Source: Flammeovirgaceae bacterium (GTDB lineage Bacteria; Bacteroidota; Bacteroidia; Cytophagales; Cyclobacteriaceae). Taken from it: DNA of 64,000 nucleotides. The notes under the pieces are model-generated. The model worked only from the letters and a program-made list of their open reading frames with translations, ran no database searches and had not been told where the DNA came from. Shown here in pieces: positions 42,221 to 53,103 of this stretch (position 1 is its first letter; each line of letters starts with the position of its first letter). The position numbers and the translations under genes are program-made. Where the stretch lies: positions 28,775 through 92,774 of the forward strand of contig JADJRT010000021.1 in assembly GCA_016712035.1 (NCBI GenBank), in the 5' to 3' direction.

Positions 42221-44065
42221 CTAACTGACAAGCGCCCCCGGCACATGCGGCTTCGGCCTTATGATCCGTTTCATCATCAGTTTCGTAAACGTAGGTCAAG
42301 TCAATTGCCTTCAAACTTTTTCAAGACGCGTAAATTCCTCTTTAGCAATATCTTCGAAAGGCGCTTGCTTATAATTACCGTTATCGAAAGGCAGCACACT
42401 TAATCCATTATACGAAGCTTTGTTTTCCCACATCCAGGCGCCCACATCTTCCCAATCGCCATCAGGAATTGAAACGGTAGCGGAAACATTGTTTGCATTG
42501 TTGCCTCTTCTAAAACCATTGCGTACCCATTCGGAATTAAATTTTTTAATACGTTCGAGTAAATCTAAAGTACTTTCTGTTCTTAAGATACTTCCGCCTG
42601 GTGCTTTTTGTGGCATGCATATAATTGCCTGCTTTTTGTTCAACATATCATCTTCCAATAATTCTGGGTGTGCGATGCGCAAGTACTCGTACAACGCTTC
42701 GTTTTTGCCTATGCGAATTCGCCTGATGTAATAATCGTTATGCCAGGCGTGAATGCCAGAGCTGGTTCCTAAAACCAGCGAAGAAGTGCCCGAAGGTTTG
42801 ATGGTGGTGCAGCGCGCTGCGAACTGAATTCCAATAGCTGACGAGGTGTCGAGATTAACATGCTTCACTTCCTGTGCTGTTTCGTTCAGATCGAGCCTGG
42901 CAACACGGCCGCTGGCAATACCCGTCATACCAACACCAATAAGCGCATCTTGTTCAGTCGTGGTTTTCCAAACTTCGCGGAGATAATGAAAATTGGTGAA
43001 GCCGGCTTGTAACGTACCTAAGTAAGATGCTACCCGTGCTCGGGCATTCAATTCATCCTGGGTTTCAACATCCGACACATTTACTTCACATAGATTGCAA
43101 AATTGAAAGGGCCTTAAGGCAATCTCACAACATGGATTAGTACCCCAATCAGTGTCGTTAGTAAAATAGAATCCAGGTTCTCCGGAGCCTGACAATTCAA
43201 TCTTTTTCCATAACTGAAGAAATTCACTTTGTGTGATGTTGTCTCTTTGCAGAACCACCGAATTGTTAGCTCTACCGCGTTGCTCATTCAATTCCCACCA
43301 GTTGCCATATTTGCACGTAAGCATTTCTTCATCCTCATAAGAGAATAACGAAATCATAGCCGACCTGCGAATACCACCGGCCAACACCGCATTGGCCAGG
43401 TAACACATCAGGTCATGACATTCTAAGGGAGTAAGTTTTTCGCCATCTTCTTTACGGTCTAGTAGTGCCTGCAAGTGAGCCATACATATTTTTAACGGCT
43501 CAGGACCAGGAGCTTTACCACCCGCTGTAACAAGACGTGCTCCTTTTGGACGGATGTCGGAATAATCAAATTGCGGAATGTACTCGCTGATGCCGAAATA
43601 TCCTTTCAATAAAACCTTTACTGCATCGGCCCAGCCCTCCAGACTATCGCCTATCAAAAATCTTCTCGATTTTATCGCTTTTTGAATAGGTGGAAGTTTA
43701 TCGACATGATGGTACTGCACGGAGTATCCCACACCCGTGCCACCTAATAATAAAAACATAGTTTCGGAAAAAGCCCGGATATCATCCACCGGAAGGTAGG
43801 CGCAGTTATAAATTCGTGAGTTATTTCGGGCAATGGCAGTGCCTGCAAATTGCATAGCACGCATAGAAGGCAGAACTTTTCTATTTCGAACCCAATGCAT
43901 GGCTTCTTCTATTTCAATACTTTGATGTGGGTACTTCTCCGTCATCATGTGTTGATATCTTGTACAGATTTCGTCCCAGGTTTCTCTTCGCTTTTGCTCC
44001 GGTAAATACCGCGCGTATTTCATGTACACAATAATGTCGCTGAGGATTTGTTGATTTAGTTCCAT
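42221..44065 (-). CDS. nrdJ: Class II (adenosylcobalamin-dependent) ribonucleotide reductase, one frameshift
   Basis: About 614 residues after repair. It reduces ribonucleotides to deoxyribonucleotides without oxygen-dependent radical generation. Seen: GGTGVGYSVQYH, the radical-site block NPCCEIALRPFQFCNLCEVNV, and the C-terminal region PSGTSSLVLGTSSGIH. The plain frame ends at 42311 (RLEKV); one missing T in GTTTGAAG near 42316 lets it continue LKAIDLTYVYETDDE to a tail CAGGACQLV, giving the redox Cx4C pair typical of this enzyme class. It requires B12. Confidence 0.9.
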
Positions 44066-44180
44066 AGTGGTTGGTTAAAAGATTAAAAAATACTAATGGA
44101 ACAAGTATCAAGACTTTCTTACTCAAATTATATGATTTCGATCAGGATGAGGTGACAAATTATAAAAAACCAAAAAAAGA

Positions 44181-45228
44181 TTATTTAACCTCCCAATAAC
44201 TACCACCAAGCAGCAAAGATTCCAAATTACCAATACCTTTCGTCTCTACCTCATGTTGTATCTGTTCTACCACCCGTTCTTCATACGGACTGCGATCAAG
44301 ATTTTGCAACGTACCCATGGGCCGTGGTAAGGTTTCTGAGTAAGTCATATTGGCGAGTATGAAAGCCAGGGTTGAGTCCTTTCATTGTGCACAAGCACGT
44401 CACTCACACTGTGGCCACTCTCATTTAGGTCAATTATGGTGGGTGTATAGCCTTCTAATTTGATTCCCTTATCTTTTTTCTTTCCAAATACAAGAGGCAT
44501 ATCATGTTCTAACCATACGGTATGATCTTCGTTCGTTTCTCTATTTGTGTATAGATCGAAAGCGCCATCGTTAAAGATTCTACAATTTGTATAAATCTCA
44601 ACAAACGAGAATCCTTTATGTTGATGGGCTTTGAGTAACAATTGCTGCAACTGTGCCCGGTCTTTATCGTGCCCGCGAGCAACAAAGGTTGCGCTAGCAC
44701 CCAACGCAAGCGATACGGGATTAAACGGATCGTCTAATGCACCAAGTGGTGATGACTTTGTAATCTGGCCGCGATGCGAAGTAGGAGAGTACTGACCTTT
44801 GGTAAGTGAATATACTTCGTTATTAAACATAAGTACATTCATATCACATTTCTACGACACGCGTGAATGAAGTGATTGCCACCAATACTCATATTGTCGC
44901 CATCACCCGTTACAACCCAAACGCTAATGTCCGGTCTTGCAATTTTTAATCCGCTGGCGATGGGTAGTGCTCTTCCATGAATTCCATGAAAACCATAAGT
45001 ATCCATGTAATAGGGAAAACGACCCGAACAACCGATACCTGAAATGAAGGCTATCTTTTCCTTGGGGATACCTAATTCGGGCATCAATTTCTGGGCGGGA
45101 GATAGTACGGATAGAGCTCCGCAACCGGTACACCAGCGCACGTCCACGGAAGGCTTAAAATCTTTTGGCGTATAGTTGGTATCACCACTATGTGGCTTTT
45201 CGAGCATCTGATCAATAAGTGTTTTCAT
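44181..45228 (-). CDS. korB: 2-oxoacid:ferredoxin oxidoreductase beta subunit (two frameshifts)
   Basis: About 348 residues. TPP-binding subunit with the first cluster pattern WCTGCGA, GIGCSGR and the TPP motif GDGDNMSIGGNHFIHACRRN. Frameshifts near 44843 (RNVDMNVLMFNNEVYSLTKG) and near 44362 (PAFILANMTYSETLPRPMG) join three pieces, and the last part runs to 44181 with GIGNLESLLLGGSYWEVK. Its start overlaps the alpha-subunit stop as ATGA. Together they oxidise 2-oxoglutarate or a similar acid and reduce ferredoxin. Confidence 0.9.
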
Positions 45229-47123
45229 GTTATCTCTTTTATTAAATCTACAGGGATATCTAATTTATTCTCTGGCCATTTCTTTATGTCGTTCATTGTA
45301 AGTAGCATGATGAGTTTTTCTTCCAGTTCAACGGACTTAAAGGGCTTGCCTTGTACTTTGTTAATTCCAATAACAGGCTTCAGATATTTTGCCTGGATCA
45401 GATTTTTTAATTGGCCTAAGTTTAACTCTGGAACGACAACCCGCTCGAAACGATGTAAAACATCGCCCAGATTTTTAGGAAATGGATTTAAATACCGAAG
45501 ATTGGCAAAGGATAAATTATAGCCAGCCGCTTTCAATTTTAGTACCGCAGATTTGGCCGCCCCGTAGGTACTACCCCAACTTAGTAATAATATATCACCT
45601 TCGGGTTCGCCCATTACTTCTAATTCTGGAATGTCATTCGCAATATCATCAACTTTTCTCTGGCGCAACTCAACCATCTTTTGATGATTGCTCGGGTCGT
45701 GACTGACCACGCCACTTCCGTCTTCTTTTTCTAATCCGCCAATGCGATGTTCCATGCCCTGCATGCCGGGTACAGCCCACAATCGGCTAAGTGTATCAGG
45801 GTTTCGTAGATAAGGTTTAAAGGTGGATGGATCAGTGGCGAAGTTTGGTTCTATTTCTGCCAGCTTGTCAAGTTCTGGTATCCGCCAAGGCTCAGAAGAT
45901 TGTCCGATATATCCATCAGTAAGCAACATTACAGGCGTCATATATTTTAAGGCTAGCCGTGCGGCTTCCATCGTCATGTTAAAGCAATCGGCTGATCCTG
46001 AAGCGGCTAAAACTGGTAAGGGTGCTTCGCCATGGCGACCATACATGGCTTGCATCAGGTCACTTTGTTCCGTTTTGGTGGGCAAACCCGTGGATGGACC
46101 AGCACGCATAACATCAACAATTATTAAAGGCAACTCAGTCATTACTGCCAGCCCGATCGCTTCAGTCTTTAAGGAAAGTCCGGGTCCGCTTGTTGTAGTT
46201 ACTGCAAGGCTTCCGCCAAAGGCAGCACCCATTGCACTCGTGATTGCGGCAATCTCATCTTCGGCTTGTAAATGTTTTACCCCATACTTTTTATAACCAG
46301 AAATAGCATGCAAGATATCGGTGGCAGGTGTAATAGGATAGGAGCCTAGAAAGAGCGGCAACTTTGCTTTGGTGGCAGCTACAACTAAGCCAAGAGCAAC
46401 CGCTTGATTGCCGGTAATGCTGCGATATTTACCTGGAGGAAGGTCAGACTTATCAACTATATATTGTTTCCTAAACTCCGGATTCTTTTCGGCATAGTTC
46501 CAACCGCCTTGCAGTGAATGTACGTTGGCAAGAACTAAATCTTCTTTGTCTTTAAACTTTTTATTAATCCAGTTTACAGTTGGCTCAAGGGGTCTGTTGA
46601 ATAGCCAATAAGTAATGCCTAAGGCAAAAATATTCTTTGTGCGCTGTATTATTTTTGATGGAATATCCAGTTCGATGAATGCCTTTTTCAATTCATCTGT
46701 CATGTTTATTCCAAAGACATGAAAGTTTTTTAGGGTTTCATCCTCTAAGGGATTTTTGGTATAGCCTGCCAGTTTAAGATTGCGATCATCAAACCCTTCG
46801 GTGTCAACAATAATAATCCCTTGTTCACGAACATTGGCTAAATTCACTTTCAACGAAGCTGCGTTCATCGCAACGAGCACATCTACAAAGTCGCCCGTGG
46901 TATTAATATGGCGGGTTCCAAAGTGCACTTGAAAGGCACTGACGCCATAGAGCGTACCTTCCGGGGCTCTTATTTCCGAGGGGAAATCCGGAAAAGTGTT
47001 TACTTCATTTCCGGCAAAGCCAGAAGTATCAGAAAACTGGGTTCCTACCAGTTGCATTCCGTCACCTGAGTCTCCGGCAAAACGAACCGTTACCTCTTCC
47101 AGATGTTCAATTAACTTATCCAT
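45225..47123 (-). CDS. korA: 2-oxoacid:ferredoxin oxidoreductase alpha subunit (gamma-alpha fusion)
   Basis: 632 residues, intact. The N-terminal 200 residues are the gamma domain (VRFAGDSGDGMQLVGTQFSD). Then GSYPITPATDILHAIS opens the alpha domain, followed by EDEIAAITSAMGAAFGG and MRAGPSTGLPTKTEQSDL. Substrate could be 2-oxoglutarate (Kor) or another acid; the gamma-alpha fused layout is the usual KorA form. ATGA overlap with korB confirms the operon. Upstream, about 150 bases separate it from the divergently read isomerase gene. Confidence 0.92.
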   Translation of the reverse strand: MDKLIEHLEEVTVRFAGDSGDGMQLVGTQFSDTSGFAGNEVNTFPDFPSEIRAPEGTLYGVSAFQVHFGTRHINTTGDFVDVLVAMNAASLKVNLANVREQGIIIVDTEGFDDRNLKLAGYTKNPLEDETLKNFHVFGINMTDELKKAFIELDIPSKIIQRTKNIFALGITYWLFNRPLEPTVNWINKKFKDKEDLVLANVHSLQGGWNYAEKNPEFRKQYIVDKSDLPPGKYRSITGNQAVALGLVVAATKAKLPLFLGSYPITPATDILHAISGYKKYGVKHLQAEDEIAAITSAMGAAFGGSLAVTTTSGPGLSLKTEAIGLAVMTELPLIIVDVMRAGPSTGLPTKTEQSDLMQAMYGRHGEAPLPVLAASGSADCFNMTMEAARLALKYMTPVMLLTDGYIGQSSEPWRIPELDKLAEIEPNFATDPSTFKPYLRNPDTLSRLWAVPGMQGMEHRIGGLEKEDGSGVVSHDPSNHQKMVELRQRKVDDIANDIPELEVMGEPEGDILLLSWGSTYGAAKSAVLKLKAAGYNLSFANLRYLNPFPKNLGDVLHRFERVVVPELNLGQLKNLIQAKYLKPVIGINKVQGKPFKSVELEEKLIMLLTMNDIKKWPENKLDIPVDLIKEIT

Positions 47124-47270
47124 AGCCTTATACTTTTTTTGATAGGATAAGTTTGGTAAATTATGGACTTCAATCTATGATTTATGTCATGCTTCTCGAT
47201 GATAAAATACTATCGGAATTCATGAGCTTAATACCTACGTTGAATGATTTCGGTTTTTAAATACCATACC

Positions 47271-48224
47271 ATGAACAATCGCAGAGAATTTATCAAACAA
47301 ATGGCCGTAGGCGCTACGTTTTTACAGTTGCCTTGGTTGGCATCATGCAATCCTAAATCAACTGAATTTACAATGGGTAATTCTTCGGGGTTAAAAATAT
47401 CTCTTGCCCAATGGTCTATCCACAGAGCCCTGGAGGCTGGCACTTTGAAAGCCGCAGATTTTCCGGCCCTCGCCAAACAGAAGTACAATTTGGATGCCGT
47501 TGAATACGTGAACGGGTTTTATCGTGATAAAGTTGGAGATGAGAAATTCTGGAACCAGTTAAAACAATCAGCCAACGAAAACGGAGTGCAAAGCTTGCTG
47601 ATTATGGTTGATGATGAAGGAGACTTGGGAAATCCGGAGGCGACACAGCGCAAACTATCCGTTGAGAATCATTATAAATGGGTACATGCCGCAGCTTTGC
47701 TCGGTTGCCACTCCATCCGTGTAAACGCTTTTGGCGAAGGCTCAAAGGAAGCCGTGCAACAAGCTATGGTTGATTCGATGAGTGAACTCTGTGAGTATGC
47801 CGCCAAAGAATCGATTAATGTAGTTATTGAAAATCATGGTTTGTATAGCTCTGACGGAACATGGATAGCCGAAATAATGAAACAGGTTAACAAACCAAAT
47901 TGTGGTACACTACCTGATTTTGGCAATTGGTGTTTGGCAGCCAAGTGGGGGACAACACAAGGTGAATGCCTGGAAGTGTACGATCGCTATCAGGGAGTTT
48001 CTGAAATGCTTCCGTATGCGAAAGGAGTGAGCGCGAAGTCGTACGAATTCGATGTACAAGGAAATGAAACCCGTATCGACTATGCTCGGATGTTACAACT
48101 TGTAAAAGATTCCGGCTTTCAAGGGCATATCGGAATTGAATTTGAAGGCCTTAACCTTGGCGAACACGAAGGGATACTCGCTACGAAGGCATTATTGGAA
48201 AAGACTATAAATCAGTTAGTTTAA
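47271..48224 (+). CDS. Tat-exported sugar phosphate isomerase/epimerase-like protein
   Basis: 317 residues from MNNRREFIKQ. I choose this ATG because a twin-arginine signal (RREFIKQMAVGATFLQL) follows directly. The rest is an AP-endonuclease-2-type TIM barrel with metal-site pieces such as VVIENHG, GTLPDFGNW and GIEFEGLNLG, as in xylose isomerase-like and hydroxypyruvate isomerase proteins. Periplasmic sugar metabolism is likely; exact substrate is unknown. A second, partial copy of its 3' end follows at 48364. Confidence 0.85.
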   Translation: MNNRREFIKQMAVGATFLQLPWLASCNPKSTEFTMGNSSGLKISLAQWSIHRALEAGTLKAADFPALAKQKYNLDAVEYVNGFYRDKVGDEKFWNQLKQSANENGVQSLLIMVDDEGDLGNPEATQRKLSVENHYKWVHAAALLGCHSIRVNAFGEGSKEAVQQAMVDSMSELCEYAAKESINVVIENHGLYSSDGTWIAEIMKQVNKPNCGTLPDFGNWCLAAKWGTTQGECLEVYDRYQGVSEMLPYAKGVSAKSYEFDVQGNETRIDYARMLQLVKDSGFQGHIGIEFEGLNLGEHEGILATKALLEKTINQLV

Positions 48225-48304
48225 TTTTTAACGGCACCTTTCATGATTTTTCAGAGTAGGTTAGCCTAATTGGTTGACGTTGATTTGAGTGCTGACCGAG
48301 TTGA

Positions 48305-48490
48305 TTGAAGATAAAACGCGGAGTCCCCGAGGCGGGAGACTCCACTTGGAATAAGTACACCTGCATGTTGCAAGTCGTAAAAGATTCCGGCTTTCAAGGT
48401 CATGTTGGAATTGAATTTGAAGGCCTTAACCTTGGCGAACGAAGGCATACTCGCTACGAAGGCTTTATTGGAAAAACTTTAGCTTGGTAA
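48305..48490 (+). pseudogene. Decayed partial tandem copy of the isomerase 3' end
   Basis: Bases 48364-48489 repeat 48089-48210 almost exactly, including the block ttccggctttcaagg, and the translated match runs MLQVVKDSGFQGHVGIEF then EGLNLGE, after which the frame drifts (RRHTRYEGFIGKTLAW). Only the last about 40 codons are represented and no start for a full enzyme exists. It reads as the scar of a tandem duplication. Confidence 0.8.
48320..48343. repeat. REP-like hairpin
   Basis: GGAGTC (48320-48325) pairs with GACTCC (48338-48343), and inside it CCCG (48326-48329) pairs with CGGG (48333-48336), with one bulged A. There is no T tract, so it is not a terminator. It lies immediately before the duplicated isomerase fragment. 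I saw no second copy in the window. Confidence 0.5.
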
Positions 48491-48652
48491 ATGGGATTGT
48501 TGGTCAGCGACCACAATAACGAGGGGAATGTATTTAATCGGTGGACCAAATGTTGTTCGGGCACCTGAAGTGTTAATGAAAAATTGCAAATTGGACACAA
48601 CGGGAATGAGGTCAGTTTTTACCCCGCCTCCCTTAATTCAAAGACAAAATAA

Positions 48653-48970
48653 ATGAAAATCTACTTCATGCTGAGTCTGCTTCTGATAGTAAACTCTTGT
48701 AAACAAAAGGAATTAAGGCATGAAAATTTTATTGTCAATGGGGACGAGTTTAAGAGTGTTGCAGAAGTCAAAGAAGGGAAACTAAATGGCACATTTAAAG
48801 TATACGATAAGGCTGGAACCTTGGTTGAAATGAGTGAATGGAGAAATGATTTGAGAGAGGGAAAAACAATAAGCTATTTCGGAAATGAGAAAATATCTGG
48901 AGAGTATACTTATTCAAGGAAAGCTGTAGGAGAATATAAAATTTACTATGAAACAGGAAATAAAAAATGA
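48653..48970 (+). CDS. Lipoprotein with MORN-variant (YwqK-like) repeats
   Basis: 105 residues. A signal peptide ends in a lipobox NSC. The body has MORN-variant units such as KEGKLNGTFKVYDKAGTL and WRNDLREGKTISYFGNE, as in YwqK-type proteins. The frame ends at 48970 in a run of A (GNKK), and the same frame picks up again after several stops at 49028, so the protein may originally have been longer. Confidence 0.65.
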   Translation: MKIYFMLSLLLIVNSCKQKELRHENFIVNGDEFKSVAEVKEGKLNGTFKVYDKAGTLVEMSEWRNDLREGKTISYFGNEKISGEYTYSRKAVGEYKIYYETGNKK

Positions 48971-49027
48971 TAATATTGGGTCAGCTGATATACTTATAAT
49001 ACGAGGTCTTTTGACCAAAGTGGTAAT

Positions 49028-49264
49028 TTGTTCGAGATGAAGTCAGTTTTTAAAGTTAGTGAACAGGTGATCAATATTGGCGACACAGTAACAATAAGAG
49101 CAACCATAGATAATGTAGATGATGATAGATTTTTGAGAGGGTCAATAATTTTAGGTAATTCTTATTATGATGATAGTAAGACCTTTCTAAAGGATACATT
49201 GGCAATTGAATTTTCAAAGAATAATTCTGAGTTTGATGTGTTTTTTTGTGAGTTGTTGTTATAA
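49028..49264 (+). pseudogene. Possible remnant continuation of the YwqK-like protein
   Basis: A 78-codon frame in the same phase as the preceding lipoprotein, reading FEMKSVFKVSEQVINIGDTV, a beta-rich stretch, without a convincing start of its own. Upstream codons in phase (YNTRSFDQSGNL) look protein-like, separated from the lipoprotein by in-phase stops. It could be the degraded or error-broken C-terminus of that protein. Confidence 0.35.
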
Positions 49265-49731
49265 AAAAAATCATATCATTGTTCATTGATTTTTTTATCA
49301 AGGTGTATAAGATGAAATTAGGCTCCCGTCTCGGTCTGTTTGTTTTTGTTGGTACGAAATCCGCCTGTGTTGGTGTTGTTCACCAACACACGTTTTTAAA
49401 ATCTGAGGGTAAATATGGTTTGTGTATACAAGTGAAATTAAATAAAGCGTTAGGAATATGAAGTAATAAGAACTTGGGATTATTGGCTTATAACGAAAAT
49501 AATAAATAATGATTGAAACGCTTTAGCTCTTTGTGAAGAACATCATAGGGCAGGGAACTTAATGAGTTCGATAGAGGCGAATTAAAACGGAAGGATCAGA
49601 TATTGAATAAATAAGTGCCGTAAGAACCAAAAAGTTGAATAGGAAGATAAGCGTGAGTGTCCCCATATTAGCCGACGGAACATTAAATGTATACTAAGTT
49701 AACGCCTATGGTGAAGACCCAACGAGAAAGA
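49265..49731. other. Gene-poor stretch with a single hairpin
   Basis: I see no supported gene here. The only structure is a perfect 10-bp hairpin (TGTGTTGGTG 49366-49375 with CACCAACACA 49381-49390, 5-base loop) followed by CGTTTTTA, which may be a terminator or repeat element. The rest is AT-rich with many stops in all frames. Confidence 0.5.
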
Positions 49732-50163
49732 CTATGAAAGACTTAGCTTAACTTTTAAATGCGCCTTCAAAATATTCAGAATGGATTCATCAATCCGCTT
49801 GGGCCTCATAGATTGACTGTCTACCATACACCATGTTGTTTTCGCTTTAACAAGAATTTTTCCGGTTTTAGGATTAGAAATTTCAACATGCCTGATTGAT
49901 CGTGGACCTGTAGTTTCGCCCACCCAGGTATTGGCAACCAGTTTCATGTTCAAAGGCTGCACCTAGATAGTCGATCTCATGCCGCAGCGCTACCCAAACA
50001 TTCTGTTGCCGTATTTCGGGTGTTGCCAATGCCTCCCAATGGGCGGCAGCCACATCCTGAGCCCAGCCGAGATATACTACGTTATTTACGTGCCCAATTC
50101 ATCAATATCGGATTGGTGAACCAGAATATTTTTAGTGAAGATACTCGCCTTTATTTCATCCAT
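49732..50163 (-). CDS. Acyl-CoA thioesterase, 4-hydroxybenzoyl-CoA type (two frameshifts)
   Basis: About 143 residues, hot-dog fold. From ATG 50163 it reads MDEIKASIFTKNILVHQSDI, then DELG, where one missing C restores the catalytic-region pattern GHVNNVVYLGWAQDVAA. A second indel near 49960 joins RHEIDYLGAAF to MKLVANTWVGE. The family's Asp of DxxGHVNN is present. It hydrolyses acyl-CoA esters; substrate unknown. Confidence 0.75.
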
Positions 50164-50331
50164 GCCATTTCTATTCTCAACAGAGAACTGAAAGGTAAGG
50201 TTAACTTTTTTTGAATGAAAGTGCCCGTGTTCGTGAGCTGGAATTCAGGCAAAAAAGTTTGAGTAACTTATTGTACCTTGCGCAATCATTTATGGTTTGA
50301 ACCATACTTTTTAGACTTAATACTACACATT

Positions 50332-51584
50332 TTGACATTTCACGATTTTAGTTTCAATCCGCGATTAGTTGACGGATTGGATGCCATGGGTTTCTCAAAA
50401 CCAACCCCCATTCAAGTACAGGCAATTCCAGTTATACTGGAAAAAGGATTTGATTGCCTGTGCACAAACAGGCACGGGTAAAACAGCTGCCTATGTTTTG
50501 CCGATTCTAAACAACATTGTTAGTTCAGAAAAACGACAACTAAATACTGTTATTATAGCGCCAACGCGCGAACTTGCCCAGCAGATTGATCAACAAATTG
50601 AAGGGTTTTCTTATTTTTTGGGGGTGAGTTCAATCGCTATTTATGGCGGTGGCGATGGCGCTACCTGGGATCAGCAGAAGCGAGCTATGGAAGGTGGGGT
50701 AGATATTATTATTGCAACGCCTGGTCGTTTGATCGCACAGATTGCTATGGGTACAATAAAATTCGATCACGTAGAACATCTTGTACTCGATGAAGCCGAC
50801 CGCATGCTCGACATGGGTTTTTATGAAGACATCATTCGAATCATAAAAAGAACTTCCTGCCAAACGACAGACTTTGTTTTTCTCGGCAACCATGCCACCT
50901 AAAATTCGCGGGCTGGCTAATCGAATATTGCAAAATCCGGTTGAGATTAACATAGCGATGTCCAAACCAGCAGAAGGAATTTTGCAACAAGCTTATGTAG
51001 TACACAACGAGCAAAAGGAAAAGTTGATTGACCTGATTCTAAAGGATAAGACCTTTAACAGTGTATTAATTTTTGCATCAACAAAAGAAAACGTAAAGAA
51101 GCTAGATCGAAATCTGAATCGGTTAGGACTCAAAGCAAAAGCAATTCATTCAGATCTTGAGCAAAACGAGCGCGAACATGTGTTACGCGAATTTAAAAAC
51201 AAGCAATTATCGATTCTAATTGGTACCGATGTGCTTTCGCGAGGGATAGATGTGGAAGGAATTGATCTGGTTATCAATTTTGATGTGCCGCCCGATCCGG
51301 AAGATTACATTCACCGCATTGGCCGAACAGCACGTGCAGCAACAACGGGCACAGCTATTACCTTTATCAATCAACTTGACCAACGTAAATTTTTCCGGAT
51401 AGAAAGTCTGATTGGCAAAGAAGTACCTAAAATGCCTTTACCCATCGAATTAGGAGCGGGACCTGCTTATACACCAGAAGCGAAAACCAGCAGCCAGGGA
51501 CAAGGAAACAGAGGTAACAATAATTCAGGGAATAAGAAAAAACAGTGGCAGGGTAAACGTCCTGATCGTAAGCCCAGATCTTAA
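50332..51584 (+). CDS. DEAD-box RNA helicase (two frameshifts)
   Basis: About 417 residues. The Q motif (GFSKPTPIQ), Walker A AQTGTGKT, PTRELAQQ, TPGRL, DEAD box VLDEADRML, SAT (FFSATMP), and the C-terminal helicase motifs GTDVLSRGIDVEGID and HRIGRTARA are all visible. Frames change near 50450 and near 50845 (an extra A before GAACTT). The start is taken as TTG at 50332, giving TFHDFSFN. The C-terminal tail is Gly/Asn/Lys-rich (GQGNRGNNNSGNKKKQ), as in RhlE-like helicases. It acts on structured RNA. Confidence 0.9.
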
Positions 51585-51750
51585 TTTCTTAGCTATTAAG
51601 AGCATTAAGAAATGAAGAGGCTGTACTCTGGTAATGGTGCCAAAAAAACCTTGCGACTTAGCGACCTTGCGGTTAATAATCTCAACTTAATGATCTTAAT
51701 TTCTTAACTATCTTAATGTTAAAGGCCTTGCACCTTAACACTCTCAAAGG

Positions 51751-53081
51751 CTATTTTTTGATTAGCATAGAAATCATTTCACTGAAATAATTTCCATAGT
51801 AAGGCCCAACCCAATTTAACGCCATTACTTCTTCTTTACGGACTTTCTCGTAGTGTGCATCTTCTGTGATGTATCCCGAATAATCGCCATTGAAACTCGT
51901 AATGATTAGCTTCTTTTCATTGGCTGTTGCAAGGTCCTTTAGTTTTTGATTTACATAGATTTCACCTGAGAAATCGCATGGAGTACCGATGAACATTACG
52001 TTACCCAACTCAAGGAAGGTGAGTTCACCGTGCAACCGATTTAATAACCAGGAGAAAGCCCAATTGCGTAATTTAAAGTTCTCGGTAATCCGTAATTGAG
52101 CAGGACCAAATTGGATGGGCACATGCGCACTACGAATCTCAATCGTATCAAGAGCAAGATCATATGTGGCATTTTCCAGTTTATCAAATAATACTTCTCC
52201 GGCTTTTTCAACTAATTCAAATTCTTGTTCTTTCAATCCAGCTAACCGATGGCTACCGACCATGCCGGCCATAAACAAGCCGAAGGTATTTTCCTTTTCT
52301 AATTCATTTAATAATGCTGCTGGATAATCGCCTGAAAGGCTTTTACTTTTTTTACTGATGCTGGTGGCGTGCGCGCTGTAGGTTATTAGCTGAGCTCGGC
52401 TACTATCATCTCTATATAATTGTATTCCACGCAGGAAGCCATCATAGGGTGCACCCTTAACCAATCGATTTTCTGCATACTCACTTGCGTCCGATTCCCA
52501 ATACCTTAGTTGGGCTGGCTTCATTGATTTTTCAATTTTTTTGATTTTCTCTACAAGATTGTCAGCTACATTATTTACCCAAACATCATCGTAGTTTCCT
52601 AACGCAAATTCACCAACAATGCTGTTATGCCAGCCGCCAACACCATTGTGTGTATGGGTAGCACTTAAATAGATAAAAGGTTTTTCAGAAAACTCATGTG
52701 CTAATTTTCTTGTAGAATTTCTTTAATGGAAGGTGGGAAGAGCAATAAATCAAGGCTGATGAAATAACACGAAACACTACCATTGTTGATGCCTACAATT
52801 CGTGCAAACAAAGAATCATGAACGGTCTCGAAGGATGGACGCATGCGGTACCCCGCCATAGGCATGAGGTAGTCAGGAGTGATAGAAATTTTTTCCCAAC
52901 CTGCCTGTAATGTTTTACCTGAAGGGTGAACGTTAGGCTGAAGAGTACTCAGCGTTTGCGTCATCTCCTGATAAAATTCCTGATCCTGCAAAGGAGTTCT
53001 ATCAATACGACCGATCAGCGAAACGAGTATAATGATAATAACAACGACTCCCGCTAACAGCCTTTTCAGCCAACGATTCAT
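51751..53081 (-). CDS. Neutral/alkaline ceramidase-like protein (one frameshift)
   Basis: About 443 residues. An N-terminal TM anchor (LLAGVVVIIIILVSLIG) is followed by the ceramidase N-domain: GWEKISITPDYLMPMAGYR, SLDLL, then ATHTHNGVGGWHNS with the zinc-binding histidines. The frame is broken near 52698, where an extra or missing A joins IKEILQE to KLAHEFSEKPFIYLS. Shorter than classic ceramidases (about 650-700 residues), so it lacks the C-terminal domain. Lipid or other ester-amide substrate is unknown. Confidence 0.82.
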
Positions 53082-53103
53082 AGGCAGTTGACTTTATCAA
53101 TCA

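Noticed and set aside
45823..46296. Plus-strand open frame of 157 codons opposite korA
   Set aside because: It is a reverse-strand shadow of a strongly conserved coding region; no independent domain or promoter.
48225..50163. Insertion sequence or prophage remnant in the gene-poor stretch
   Set aside because: No transposase, integrase, terminal inverted repeats or target duplication could be found.
51577..51706. 15-base direct repeat gatcttaatttctta at 51577-51591 and 51692-51706
   Set aside because: Short, AT-rich, and not linked to a gene or mobile element.
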